Origin: Corallococcus interemptor
Lineage (GTDB): Bacteria; Myxococcota; Myxococcia; Myxococcales; Myxococcaceae
Length of the DNA: 64,000 nucleotides
Assembly (NCBI RefSeq): GCF_003668875.1
Contig: NZ_RAWM01000014.1
Span: 1-64,000 of the forward strand
Direction of reading: 5' to 3'
Part shown: piece by piece, positions 36,101 to 44,775 of the stretch
Layout of the letters: every line of letters begins with the position of its first letter
How positions within the stretch are numbered: the stretch's first letter is position 1
Position numbers and translations under genes: made by a program
Notes under the pieces: model-generated
Seen by the model: the letters and a program-made list of their open reading frames with translations, nothing else
Told to the model about the DNA's origin: nothing
Database searches by the model: none

Positions 36101-38169
36101 TCGGGAAGCAGCCGCGGTGAGGTGTGCGCGAGCAGCCGGCGGCCGATGCGCAGGTGCGTGGCGGCGCGCACGTCGGGTTCGAGGAGCGCGTAGGCGGCCT
36201 GCTGCACGCGGTCGTGCGAGAAGCGATAGGTCCCTTCGAGGTGCGGGAGCAGCAATCCCTCGCGCACCGCCACGTCCAGCGCGACGCGCAGGGCGTCCTC
36301 CTCGAAGCCACCCGCCGCGATGAGCGATGGGAGCTCGACGGTCGCGCCCAGGCAGGCCGCGAGCGTGAGCGCTTCCTGCGTGAGGGCGGGGAGGCGCCGC
36401 AGCTTGCCGAGCATCAGCTCGATGACGCCTTCGCCCAGCTCCAGCGCGCGGATGCGGTGGGCGCTCCACCGCCAGGCGCTCCGTCCCCGGTCGAAGGTGA
36501 GCAGGCTGTCGCGCTGAAGCGCGGAGAGCAGCTGGAGGGTGAAGAAGGGGTTGCCGTGGGTCTTCTCACAGACCAGCGCCGCCAGCGGAGCGAGGGGGCC
36601 TGGATCCGCGCCGAGCGTGTCGCCGATGAGCCGCGTGCAGTCCTCGCGCGACAGCGGGAGCAAGGTGAGCTCCGTCACCCGCGTCTGGCCCTTCTGGAGC
36701 GCGTCCAGGGCGAGCACCAGCGGATCGGACGGCCCCCTGTCGCGGTCGCGGGAGGCCCCGAGGATGAGGAGGGGGTGGGGAGCGGGGTGGGACGCGAGGT
36801 GCTGGAGCAGCCGCAGGCTGGCCTCGTCGGCCCACTGGAGGTCGTCGAGGAAGAGCGTCACCGGGTGCTCCTCGGTGAGCGCCTCCAAGAGCTGCCGGAA
36901 CACCTGGAGGAAGCGGCTCTGGGTGTCGGCGGGAGCCAGCGGCGCGACCTCTGGCAGCCGCCCGGTCACCTGGAGCAGTTCGGGGATGAGGCCGGCGATC
37001 AGCTGCCCGCTCGCGCCGAGCGCCTCATCCAGGCGCTCCCGCCACCGGGCCTTCTGGGATGCGTCCTCCGCGGCGAGCCGCAGGAAGAGGGGCTGGAACG
37101 CGCGGACGAACGCGGCGTAGGGAGCCTCCTGCCGCTGGTCGAACTTGCCCGTCAGGAAGAGTCCGCCCTGGTCGAGGACCGTGGACCGGAGCTGGTTCAC
37201 CAGGGAGGACTTGCCAACGCCCCCCTCCCCCATCACCAGGACCAGCTCCGGGAGCTTCGTGGCCACCACGCGCTCGAAGGCGGCGCGCAGCTGCTCGAGC
37301 TCGGCTTCCCGAAGCGGGAGCAACTGCGGGGTTCGCGGCTGTCCCAGCGCGTCGCTGGCGCCGAGGGCGAACGGCTCGATCCGCTGGTTCAGGGTCCACT
37401 GCTGGCGGCAGTTCAGCAGATCCACGAGCAGCCCCTGCGCTGTCGGGTAGCGGTCCTCGGGCGCCTTCGCCAGCAGGCGCATCACCAGGTCCGACACCAC
37501 GGCCGGGAGGTGGGGCTGAAGCTCCACGAGCGGCCGGGGCATGCGGGCGAGGTGGCTGTGGATCCATCCGAGCGGGTCCTCGGCCTGGAAGGGCAGTTGG
37601 CCCGTGAACACCTGGTACAGGACGACGCCCGCCGAGTAGAGGTCCGTGCGTGCGTCGACGGGACGGTCCATGCGGCCTGTCTGCTCGGGCGACAGGTAGG
37701 GACCGCGCGCGGCGAGGGAGAGGTCGATCAGCTGGACGTGACCCGTCTCCGGCTCGACGACCAGGTTCTCCGGGCAGACGTCCTTGTGGATGACACCGCG
37801 GGCGTGGAGGCCGGTGAGCGCTTCTGCGATGCCGACAGCCAGGTTGAGGGCGCGGCCGAACTCCATGGGAGTTCCAAGCAGTTCGTCGAGGAACCGGCCT
37901 CCACCATCCTCGGACACCAGGGCGAAGCGATCGCCGGAGGTCTCCAGGGACAGCGTGCGCACCACGGCCGGAGAGCCGGGCTCACGCCCGAAGTCGAATG
38001 CGTGGCGGAGCTCCGCGAGCTCCCTGGGAGAGGGCTGCTGGGAGCGCAGCAGCGTGACGATCACCCGGCGGCCATCGGCGGACGTGCCCCGGTAGACGAC
38101 GGCGCGCTCCCCCTGTCGCACAATTGTGTCCAGGGTGTAACCGGGCACCACGTCCATCTTCTCGTCCAT
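33130..38169 (-). CDS. Hybrid Ser/Thr kinase-like / AAA ATPase / GAF / histidine kinase protein
   Basis: Very large cytoplasmic signalling protein, 1679 residues, of the trifunctional kinase-ATPase-sensor kinase type known from cyanobacteria and myxobacteria. Order: protein-kinase-like domain (about 10-270), AAA/STAND ATPase (Walker A GEGGVGKSS, Walker B FLDDLQWAD), a helical TPR-like region (about 640-1250), a GAF domain (about 1290-1440), then HisKA with ASHELKTPI and HATPase with LLNAMKFG, DRGAGVD and GGLGLGLYLARE. The kinase domain keeps catalytic Asp130 (HKDVCPEN) but has Thr39 where the ATP-binding Lys should be. The helix-C Glu also looks replaced (Ala57), and DLS stands for DFG. The start is MDEKMDVVPG at 38169, with AAGGTGA upstream. 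No adjacent response regulator. Confidence 0.9.
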   Translation of the reverse strand: MDEKMDVVPGYTLDTIVRQGERAVVYRGTSADGRRVIVTLLRSQQPSPRELAELRHAFDFGREPGSPAVVRTLSLETSGDRFALVSEDGGGRFLDELLGTPMEFGRALNLAVGIAEALTGLHARGVIHKDVCPENLVVEPETGHVQLIDLSLAARGPYLSPEQTGRMDRPVDARTDLYSAGVVLYQVFTGQLPFQAEDPLGWIHSHLARMPRPLVELQPHLPAVVSDLVMRLLAKAPEDRYPTAQGLLVDLLNCRQQWTLNQRIEPFALGASDALGQPRTPQLLPLREAELEQLRAAFERVVATKLPELVLVMGEGGVGKSSLVNQLRSTVLDQGGLFLTGKFDQRQEAPYAAFVRAFQPLFLRLAAEDASQKARWRERLDEALGASGQLIAGLIPELLQVTGRLPEVAPLAPADTQSRFLQVFRQLLEALTEEHPVTLFLDDLQWADEASLRLLQHLASHPAPHPLLILGASRDRDRGPSDPLVLALDALQKGQTRVTELTLLPLSREDCTRLIGDTLGADPGPLAPLAALVCEKTHGNPFFTLQLLSALQRDSLLTFDRGRSAWRWSAHRIRALELGEGVIELMLGKLRRLPALTQEALTLAACLGATVELPSLIAAGGFEEDALRVALDVAVREGLLLPHLEGTYRFSHDRVQQAAYALLEPDVRAATHLRIGRRLLAHTSPRLLPERVFTLVTQLDQGIELIDAREERIAIARLNLLAARRARTASAHAAAIRYLHAGQALLAPEPWAVDHELAQGLHQEEAESELSAGNLDTAARLLTVLLDHARTPTERASVYRARIDLHTTRGDLGSAIDSASACLRQYGIALSPQPTLEQLEEADRTVAQLLGEHAIEALLSLSPMRDPDMEAAMSVLASFLPTAYFSNPRLHHLVACQMVSLTLQHGLTSASTMGLTAYGFELVITHKQYARAASIARVALALVERHGFVADEAKVSLVVGVALLSWVEPPRSLYTYVERALRAGRRAGDVVFVCLGLTHRCMLALAAGERLEEVDRAARTAADFNRGIGNEPLLLCVEVVQRLTQALRGRPPALPHETLEEPAFAERVSRQPPFASFWFRLRRLELHLVLGNRAAALAESRQLSGLIVAQRGQYGEAHAVFLVALTLAAHGEEAPAEEQAQWSEEFEGHRAFLGNLAAFCPANFLAFNALVSAEVARRHGRTGEAEEHYEQALRAARESGLVQYAALAAELAARFYRSRGLSTAADAYLEEAWRAYREWGAEAKLRQLEQLYPRMKERLSRALPHHLYAEPAQLDARAMVHASQILSQEIVLPRLLEQLLRSALEQAGAERGCLMTFEGGHPFVRVTAQLTESGIQVAVLGEPVAPGAELPGSLLAHVQRMRQPVLLDDASHPSPFSPDPYFASLRVHSVLCIPLVRKADLAGMLYLENNQLPGAFTSERILTLEVLAAQAAISLENARLYQAAQEAVRVRDDFLAIASHELKTPITAMRLQVQSIRKVTGTQAPDAPTGGRLVTLLGAFERQVSRLAYLADDMLEVSRLKEGALALELDAFDLSTLVREQVDALAERLKATGCSVELDFEEAVVGQWDRARLGRLVTSLLLNAMKFGAGHPITVRARVTGDFARLEVKDRGAGVDRADQARIFERFEQAAPAYNYGGLGLGLYLARETVRAHGGTITVESALGAGATFVVELPLRRAP

Positions 38170-38403
38170 CCTCACCTTCGCAGTATCGCGGTGTTGGAGG
38201 TGGGCTGCAGGGACGAATGCGGGGCACCCGCAGGTGCGCGACACTTCAGAGGAACGACGGTTGCTCAGGGTGCAGGGGGCCGGCGTCGCAGGGCCTCCGC
38301 TCAACGCAAAGCTTCACAGCGACATCACGTTTTACAGACAAAGCTTGACCATGACTTTCGTATGCGATTGCATCCACGCCTCACCATCGAAAAGGAGATT
38401 CAC

Positions 38404-38649
38404 ATGCTTCGTGGGTTCGCGATGTTCGCCTTTGTCTCCATCTTCGGAATGGGCTGTGGCGGCGCTGAAGTGATGGACGAAGCCCAGATGGGTCAGTCTT
38501 CCGCTGAGCTCATCAACAGCTGTGAGACGCTCCAGACCCGCCGCTGTACTCCGGGAGCGGAGACGGGCTGCCAGTGGGCCAATGGCACCTTTGGCGAGTG
38601 CTTCTGCCAGGAGATCCCCGCCAACAAGTGGGTCTGCCTGAGCAACTGA
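38404..38649 (+). CDS. Small cysteine-rich secreted lipoprotein
   Basis: Exported peptide of 81 residues starting MLRGFAMFAFVSIFGMGCGG (lipobox GMGC), with AAGGAGA six bases before the ATG. The mature part has the junction QSSAELINSC and a compact Cys-rich module (CETLQTRRCTPGAETGCQWA, GECFCQE, WVCLSN). It shares its plan, and with 8638-9018 the motif QSSA, with the other two small lipoproteins of this window. It lies inside a very long antisense open frame over the kinase gene, but signal, ribosome site and position after the kinase promoter region identify the true start. Function unknown. Confidence 0.78.
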   Translation: MLRGFAMFAFVSIFGMGCGGAEVMDEAQMGQSSAELINSCETLQTRRCTPGAETGCQWANGTFGECFCQEIPANKWVCLSN

Positions 38650-38667
38650 AGTTCCTGAGGCAGCCGC

Positions 38668-39207
38668 TCACTGGCGGATCAGCTCATGGGCCGGCTTCCC
38701 GTCCGGTCCAACCCCATCCAGCCGCACGAAATCGACCGAGAAGGGCCAGGACGTCTTCACGAAGACGTGCTCCAGCCGGGCGACGGTGTTGCCCACCCGG
38801 GTCCACGCCTGGACCTGGCATCTACCGTCGACCCGCGCGCTGGTGATGTCGACGGGACGCGAGGGGAAGGCCCGCAGGCTCACCCGCACCCGCCACCCCT
38901 CCTCGGTGGATTCGACCTGCTGCGAGTCCTCCAGCCCATACACGGGCTGCTCGACTCCCAGCAGGTCCTCCGTCTCCGAAGGCCCGCGCTCCAACATGAG
39001 CCAGTACACCTGCACGGGACGCGGCCCCACGGGGCGGCAGGCCTCGTCCATGCGCAGGGCATAGTGGACCTGGTTCCGGTTCTCGCTGCGGGTCAGGAAG
39101 AAGGCGGACTGCCGCGATGGCGGGGGCGCCCCGGCCGCGGAGGCCAGGGTCGCGACGGCCGTCAGCACCACGGCCGTGAAATGGCTCAGCCCGGATCCAG
39201 GAAGCAT
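38668..39207 (-). CDS. Secreted DUF4833-like protein
   Basis: A 179-residue protein with a signal peptide (MLPGSGLSHFTAVVLTAVAT, probable cleavage after ASA-AG). The mature part reads AFFLTRSENRNQVHYALRMD, RPVQVYWLMLERGP, LLGVEQPVYGLE, which I associate with the DUF4833 family of periplasmic or secreted proteins of unknown function. It ends 18 bases from the convergent small lipoprotein gene. Family assignment is from memory of the motif pattern. Confidence 0.7.
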   Translation of the reverse strand: MLPGSGLSHFTAVVLTAVATLASAAGAPPPSRQSAFFLTRSENRNQVHYALRMDEACRPVGPRPVQVYWLMLERGPSETEDLLGVEQPVYGLEDSQQVESTEEGWRVRVSLRAFPSRPVDITSARVDGRCQVQAWTRVGNTVARLEHVFVKTSWPFSVDFVRLDGVGPDGKPAHELIRQ

Positions 39208-39300
39208 GGGGGTCCCCCTTCTCGGGATGACGAAATACCGCTGTCCCCCGGAACTGTCACCCGCACGGCACCCTTTTTTATTGGGAGCCGGCGGGTGGGC

Positions 39301-42300
39301 TCAGTTGCCGGCGTAGGCGGACATGTTGCTGCCCGGGTAGCCGCCGGTGCCGGACCAGGTGGCGGGCAGCGTCGTCAGGCCCGGCTGGACCTTGTAGGAG
39401 CCGGTGCCGCTGGTGTGGCGCCAGTAGATGTCGCCGGAGGGACCGAGGACGGCAATCCAATACGTCGTGCCCGACGTCACCGCCTGTGACGTGAAGGTGC
39501 AGGCGTTCCACGCGCCGGGCGTGACGGCCGTGACGGTGCAGGTGCGCAGCTGCGCGCCAGGCGTCCCGCTCCCATTCGCATACAGGCCGAGCTGGAGCGT
39601 GGTGGCCGTCGTCTGGGCGTCCACGTAGAGGCTCAGCCGCGTGACGCTGCCGCTGGCGCTCGCCACGTAGCTGAACGCCGCCGCGACGCCGGCGTTCTCG
39701 AAGTCGGCCGTCGTCAGCACGGTGCTGTTGCCCACGAGGGCGGTGGGCGCGGCGGGGGTCGTCGCGCTGGCGTTGGCCGTGTAGGCCGAGCTCCCCGCGG
39801 CGTTGGTCGCACGGACCCGGTACCAGTAGCGGGTGTTCGCGGCCCGGCCCGTGTCACTGAACGTCGTCACGTTGGCCCCCGGCGTCCCGGCCTGGGCGAA
39901 GGTGCCCGGGGCCCCGGAGACGTCCGGCGCGCGCTCCACCAGGAAGCCGCTCTCGTTGGTCGAGGCATCCGTCCACGCCAGGTTGATCTGCCCGGACGAC
40001 ACCGCCGTCGCCGTCAGGTCCGTGGGCGCCGCGGGCGCGGTGGTGGCGCTGTTCACGGTGATGGTGACCGTGGCGGAGTTCGTGCTGGCGGCAGGGTTGC
40101 CGTTGTCCACGGCCACGGCGCGCACCGTGTGGCTTCCCTGCGAGGGATTGGTCCAGGTGCAGCCGTAGGGGCTGGTGGTGCTGGAGCAGATGAGCGACGT
40201 GCCGTCCGCGTAGAAGTCCACCCGCGCGATGCTCCGGCCGAAGCCCGCGCTGGCGGTCGCGGCCAGCGGCACGGAGGCCGGCGCGGTGTACGCCGCATTG
40301 GCGGTGGGAGAGGTGAGGCTCACCGTGGGCGGGTTGGACAGCGTGAGGGGCACCGCCGCGGAGGTGGTGGACTGGAGCGTGTCGTCGGTGGCCTTCGCCG
40401 TCACGCTGTGCGCGCCATCCTGGAGCGAGCTGACGCCGCAGCTCACGGACGCCGAGGTGGGCGCGTTCACCGTGCAGAGCAGCGTGGTGCCGTTGTCGAA
40501 GAACTCCACCTTCGTGAGCGTGCGGCCCGGGCCCGCCGTGGCGTTGGCCTGGAGGTTCAGGTTGGCGGGCGCGGTGAAGTTGGCGTTGGCGGCCGGCTGG
40601 GTGATGGACACCGCCGGAGCGGTGGAACTGCCCGCGGACAGGCCATACATCGAAGCGCTGGACGCACCCGCGTACACCGTGGAGGTGCCGAACGTGGGGC
40701 CCGGCAGTGCGGAGAGGCCCGTCGGCGAATAGCGCATGGAGCCGGTGGGCAGGTCCATGTAACGGAACACGCCGCCCCCGTTCGCGCCCAGCAGCGCCAG
40801 CCAGTAGACGGTGCCCGACGTCAGCGTCACCTGCGGCGCGGCGGTGCAGCCGTACCACTGCCCCGTCACCAGCGGCAGCGGATCCACCACTGGGGTGGTG
40901 CAGGAGGAGAGCAGCGTGCCCGGAGCGCCCGAGGCATCACTGTAGACGCCGATGGACAGAGACGCATTGGCATTGCCCGGCGCCGCGAAGACCCTGAGCG
41001 TCCCCAGCGTCCCTGTGGCGACAGCGGTGTACTGGAAGGCGTTCACCGAGCCGCCATTGTCGAAGTCGTTCTGCGTCCCCACGGTGTCGACGCCCACGAG
41101 CCGCACGCCGGCCGCGGAGGGGCTCACCGTGAAGCTCACCGGCGCGGAGTTCGTGACGAGCGCCGGGCTGCCATTGTCCGTCGCGCGGGCGAAGACATTG
41201 GAGTACGTGCCGGCCGTCGCGTTCCACGTGCAGCCCGTGCCGGTCGTCGTGAAGCAGAGCGACGTGGTGCCCTGGAAGAACTCCACCCGCGTGAGGGTCC
41301 GCCCCGCGCCCGCGCTGGCCGAAGCGATGAGGGGCGTGCTCCCCGTGGGCAGCGTGGCGCCGGAGACGGGGCTCAGGATGCTGACCGTGGGCGGACCGGC
41401 GACCGTGATGGCCACCGACGCGGAGCCGCTTTCGCCCAGGCTGTCCACCGCATCCGCGCTCACGGTATGGCTGCCATTGCCCAGGCTGCTCGTCGCCGTG
41501 CAGGTGACAGGGCTGGAGACAGGGGCGTTCACGGTGCAGAGCACGGTCGTGCCCGCGCGGAACGTGACGCTGGCCAGCGTGCGGCCGGAGGTGGGCGTGG
41601 CCGTGGCGCCCAGGCTGAGCGTCGCGGGCGCGGTGAAGTTCTGCCCGGCCGAGGGTGCGGTGATGGCGACGGCGGGGGCGGTGGGAGGCGCCCCGGAGAT
41701 GACGATGACCCCGCTGGTCGAGTGGCGGACGCGGAGCGCGTTGTTGCCGGCGTCGAAGGTCCACCCGTCCGCGGCCAGGTCCGTGCGCTGCGACAGGGCG
41801 GTGCCGCCCGCCGTCACCGCCGAGGGGACGAAGGCGAGGCGCAGCACCTCCGTCGCGCTGGCGTCGTAGGTGGTGTAGCGGACCTCGTTGCCGGGCCCGT
41901 AGGTGACGCTCTTCACGACGGAGGTGGAGCGCAGCAGGTGGTTCTGCCCGGCGGGTGCCCAGTCCGGCTGCGCGCCCATGCCGATGACGAAGTGGCGGAT
42001 GAAGTCACCCCACCCGTCCGTGAACCAGACGTTGTTGGGATACGGCCCGTCGATGGTGAGCCCGCTGTTGCGCACCATGTACGTGGCCCAGTTGAACGCG
42101 CGGAAGGCCTTGTCCTTCGCCGCCGCGTCCCCGGTGAGCTCCGCGTAGCGCGCGTTCACGGCGGCATAGCGCGAGGTGTGGCTGCCCATCTTGTAGGGGA
42201 AGGCGTACTGCTCCTTGATGGGCCGCGCGCCGAACTCCAGCGTGTCTCCGAAGTTCGTCTCGATGAAGGCGATGATGTTCTGCACGTGCGCCTGCCAGTT

Positions 42301-43437
42301 CGGATCCAGGCCGGGGTTGTCCATCAGGAACTTGGCCGTCTCCCCGGGGACGAGCTGGTTCAGGTTGTTGGTGGCGTCCGAGCCCACGTCCTCGAAGTAC
42401 TGGGTCCAGTTCTGCGTCGCGATGGGACCGCTGCCGCCCAGCAGCCACGCGAGGACGGTGGCCTGGGTGCTCTGCCATTGGGCCAGCTGCGTGCTGCTGT
42501 ACCCGGGCGCGCCGTTCAGCGCACCGGCCTGTCCCAGGCGGATGAGCTCCTGGAACAGCTTGAGGGGCTCCACGACGTTGGACGCGTAGTTGTCCACGAT
42601 GTTCGCGCCGGTGCGCACGGCGTTGTCGGAGGCCCGCACGCGGTACGGCCACGGCGACACGGTGGCGCTCGGGGTGCGCAGGTGGCTGGTGAGCTGGTTG
42701 GCCGCGTTGATGGCCATGTCGCGGTAGGCCGTGTTGCCATTGAACTTGAAGGCCTGGACGGCGGCCCACGCGAGCGCGCCCACCTTCTCCGGCTGGAGGT
42801 AGCCCACGCCGTCACCCACGCCCACCGAGCCGCCCGCCTGCGCGCCAGCGTACGTCAGCGTGCCGCTGGCGCCGCTCGCGTAGGGCACCTGGGACCAGTG
42901 GTCCCCCACGGCCGTCATGCCGTGCGCCAGGTGCCAGTCCAGCAATGCCAGCGCCAGGTCACGCAGGCGTGGGTCGTTCTTGTAGGGCGAGTACGCGAGG
43001 CCGGACTCGATGAGCATCGCGTTCAGGCCGGCGGGATTGTGTGGCCAGCCCACCGGCTGACCGGCGGGAGAACACCCGGGCGCCGTGCCGCTGCACAGGT
43101 ACGAGTGCGCGTAGTAGGCCGGCTTGGCCACCGAAGGGTTCGTGAGGTTGGACAGGTTGGGGAGCGCGAGCAGGTAGTTCTGGTTCAGGTCCAGCACGTA
43201 GTCATACGCGGCGGAGCTGCCCGGGTTCGCGGGAGGCGCCCAGGACAGCAGCTTCCCCGTGCCATCGCACTGCGCGGCGTGCTGGTCGATGCTGCCGCCG
43301 CCGCTGCACGCGAGCGCCTGACGCACGGTGGTGGGCGCGGGCGCGTCAGTGGGCGCGGCACAGCGGGTCAGCAGGACGAGGAGCGTGAGCGCTCCGGTGA
43401 GGGAGCGGACGGTCCGCTCCGTGAGATGGGCATGCAT
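39301..43437 (-). CDS. Large secreted protein: alpha/alpha-barrel domain plus Ig-like, FN3 and jelly-roll modules
   Basis: Secreted multidomain protein, 1378 residues, starting MHAHLTERTVRSLTGALTL with lipobox LTRC. Residues about 45-560 are helical with repeated aromatic-rich hairpins (YYAHSYLC, LDWHLAHGMTAVGDHWSQ, WFTDGWGDFIRHFVIGMGAQ), like six-hairpin glycosidases or polysaccharide lyases, but no family is certain. Then follow two Ig-like repeats (APSAGQNFTAPATLSLGA; ILSPVSGATLPTG), a beta module (about 785-935), two more Ig-like repeats, an FN3 domain (AAPTDLTATAVSSGQINLAW) and a second copy of the beta module at the C-terminus (both with GTxYWxAxLG). A carbohydrate-active enzyme with binding modules is the likely role. 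Confidence 0.8.
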   Translation of the reverse strand: MHAHLTERTVRSLTGALTLLVLLTRCAAPTDAPAPTTVRQALACSGGGSIDQHAAQCDGTGKLLSWAPPANPGSSAAYDYVLDLNQNYLLALPNLSNLTNPSVAKPAYYAHSYLCSGTAPGCSPAGQPVGWPHNPAGLNAMLIESGLAYSPYKNDPRLRDLALALLDWHLAHGMTAVGDHWSQVPYASGASGTLTYAGAQAGGSVGVGDGVGYLQPEKVGALAWAAVQAFKFNGNTAYRDMAINAANQLTSHLRTPSATVSPWPYRVRASDNAVRTGANIVDNYASNVVEPLKLFQELIRLGQAGALNGAPGYSSTQLAQWQSTQATVLAWLLGGSGPIATQNWTQYFEDVGSDATNNLNQLVPGETAKFLMDNPGLDPNWQAHVQNIIAFIETNFGDTLEFGARPIKEQYAFPYKMGSHTSRYAAVNARYAELTGDAAAKDKAFRAFNWATYMVRNSGLTIDGPYPNNVWFTDGWGDFIRHFVIGMGAQPDWAPAGQNHLLRSTSVVKSVTYGPGNEVRYTTYDASATEVLRLAFVPSAVTAGGTALSQRTDLAADGWTFDAGNNALRVRHSTSGVIVISGAPPTAPAVAITAPSAGQNFTAPATLSLGATATPTSGRTLASVTFRAGTTVLCTVNAPVSSPVTCTATSSLGNGSHTVSADAVDSLGESGSASVAITVAGPPTVSILSPVSGATLPTGSTPLIASASAGAGRTLTRVEFFQGTTSLCFTTTGTGCTWNATAGTYSNVFARATDNGSPALVTNSAPVSFTVSPSAAGVRLVGVDTVGTQNDFDNGGSVNAFQYTAVATGTLGTLRVFAAPGNANASLSIGVYSDASGAPGTLLSSCTTPVVDPLPLVTGQWYGCTAAPQVTLTSGTVYWLALLGANGGGVFRYMDLPTGSMRYSPTGLSALPGPTFGTSTVYAGASSASMYGLSAGSSTAPAVSITQPAANANFTAPANLNLQANATAGPGRTLTKVEFFDNGTTLLCTVNAPTSASVSCGVSSLQDGAHSVTAKATDDTLQSTTSAAVPLTLSNPPTVSLTSPTANAAYTAPASVPLAATASAGFGRSIARVDFYADGTSLICSSTTSPYGCTWTNPSQGSHTVRAVAVDNGNPAASTNSATVTITVNSATTAPAAPTDLTATAVSSGQINLAWTDASTNESGFLVERAPDVSGAPGTFAQAGTPGANVTTFSDTGRAANTRYWYRVRATNAAGSSAYTANASATTPAAPTALVGNSTVLTTADFENAGVAAAFSYVASASGSVTRLSLYVDAQTTATTLQLGLYANGSGTPGAQLRTCTVTAVTPGAWNACTFTSQAVTSGTTYWIAVLGPSGDIYWRHTSGTGSYKVQPGLTTLPATWSGTGGYPGSNMSAYAGN

Positions 43438-43546
43438 GGGGGGTGTCCTTGGAGGGGCGCACAAACGGCGCCGGCCCTGGAGATGGCTCTCTCCACGGCC
43501 GGTGCATTATCGCCCGCACCCGGTCACCGGTTGCGTCAGGCCCGTC

Positions 43547-44038
43547 CTACGCGCCCAGGGTGACGAGCAGCTCGTCCAGTTGCTGGAACGTCTCGACCAG
43601 CGCCTCCGCGGCTCCGCCGGCAGCGTCGAGAGCTTCCTTCGAGGGGTAGAGCTCGCTCACGACCAGCAGCGTCTTGCCCTCTTTTTCCTCGAAGGTCACC
43701 GTGGTGACGGACGTGTTGTCGCCACCTTCCTCATTGGTCCAGACGAGGCGCGAGTGCGGTGTGACTTCTTTGTACGTACCGAAGAATGCCATCCCCTGGC
43801 CGAACACCAGACGGTACGTGCCCCCGGTACGAACATCCATCTCGCAGGAAGCCAGGGTCATTCCCATCGACTTCGGCACCCACCACTTCTTGAACAGCTC
43901 GGGCTTTGTCCACGCCTCGAACACGATGCGTGCCGGAGCATCGAAGGTTCGCGTGACGACGGTCTCACGCTCGGACTTCCGTTCCACGATCGTGCGGTTC
44001 TTCATGGGTGTGGGCTCACTCTCTTTGCTTGCGGCCAT
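43547..44038 (-). CDS. SRPBCC/AHSA1-family protein
   Basis: Small cytoplasmic START-like fold protein, 163 residues. Typical signatures: TRTFDAPARIVFEAWTKPEL, KKWWVPK, GGTYRLVF, TYKEVTPHSRLVWTNEE, and the C-terminal helix ALVETFQQLDELL. Such proteins bind hydrophobic ligands or act as Hsp90 activator-like factors. They are very often encoded directly after an ArsR-type regulator, as here. The start at 44038, with AAGGAAC upstream, overlaps the regulator's end by 23 bases; an alternative ATG lies at 44005. Confidence 0.88.
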   Translation of the reverse strand: MAASKESEPTPMKNRTIVERKSERETVVTRTFDAPARIVFEAWTKPELFKKWWVPKSMGMTLASCEMDVRTGGTYRLVFGQGMAFFGTYKEVTPHSRLVWTNEEGGDNTSVTTVTFEEKEGKTLLVVSELYPSKEALDAAGGAAEALVETFQQLDELLVTLGA

Positions 44039-44381
44039 CGACCTGTTCCTTCCGTTTCAATTCCTCGACCACCTTGTCCAGCTCGTCGAAGCGGGCGTCC
44101 CAGAGCTGGCGGTACCTCTCGAGCCAGGCCATCTCGTCCTCCAGTCGGCGAGGGCCGATCTTGCAGGTCCGTACGCGCCCGACCTTCTCCGTGATCACGA
44201 GCCCGGCCCGCTCCAGGACACCGACGTGCTTCTTCATACCCGTGAGGGTCATGTTGAACTTCTCGGCGAGGTCCGTGATCGAGGCCTCCGCACGCCCGAG
44301 CTGCTCCAGAACACCGCGTCGGGTGGCGTCGGAGAGCGCGGCGAACGAAGCATCGAGGCCGGGATTCGCATACTGAACCAT
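44016..44381 (-). CDS. ArsR-family winged-helix transcriptional regulator
   Basis: DNA-binding regulator, 121 residues. The winged helix spans about residues 10-85 with SDATRRGVLEQLGRAEASIT, LAEKFNMTLTGMKKHVGVLE (recognition helix) and AGLVITEKVGRVRTCKI. It lacks the cysteine metal-binding motif of classical ArsR. It belongs to the subgroup paired with SRPBCC genes, ending in the typical WLERYRQLWDARFDELDKVV. It is translationally overlapped with the downstream SRPBCC gene and probably represses its own operon. Confidence 0.9.
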   Translation of the reverse strand: MVQYANPGLDASFAALSDATRRGVLEQLGRAEASITDLAEKFNMTLTGMKKHVGVLERAGLVITEKVGRVRTCKIGPRRLEDEMAWLERYRQLWDARFDELDKVVEELKRKEQVDGRKQRE

Positions 44382-44775
44382 ATGGCTCAGTGTCTAGCAG
44401 GCGGATAGCTGGCACGCAAGGGCAGTTCGAGCGCGCGCTGCCAGGACGCGGCAAGAGCCTGAGCTGGGCCTGTGGGTTGTCTTGAGCGCCTCAACACCCG
44501 CTGCCTGGGGTGGCCCTCGCGCCAGGGCTCGCCTCGCACGTGCAGTGGCCAGGCCCAGATGCTTCAGAATCGCGCACCCCGCGTGTTCCCTTCGCGGCCC
44601 GCCAACACCTTCCCCGCTCTCGCCTCCTCCTCACCTGATTGGGGAAGCAAGCTCACCGGTCTACCGTGAGGCCCGGCTCGCCTCTGCGGGGGGCTCCAGC
44701 GATAGTCTTCCATGGACGCGTTCGATGACGCGGCTCCGGATGCACACGAATTGACGGATGACGCGGGAGTGACAG
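44382..44775. other. 394-base intergenic stretch, no gene seen
   Basis: Between the divergent ArsR gene and the two-helix membrane protein gene. Open frames here are short, lack ribosome sites and match nothing recognisable. Promoters for both flanking genes are expected here but I cannot place them. Confidence 0.4.

Noticed and set aside
36124-38403. Long plus-strand open frame across the hybrid kinase gene
   Set aside because: Antisense shadow of the kinase and ATPase domains; only its last 81 codons, from the ATG at 38404, have a signal peptide and ribosome site.
40129-43563. 1144-codon plus-strand open frame
   Set aside because: Arg/Gly/Ala-rich low-information translation antisense to the modular secreted protein, without start signals.
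44382-44775. Short open frames between the ArsR gene and the next gene
   Set aside because: No ribosome sites, no hydrophobic or recognisable segments, and codon-position composition unlike the real genes.
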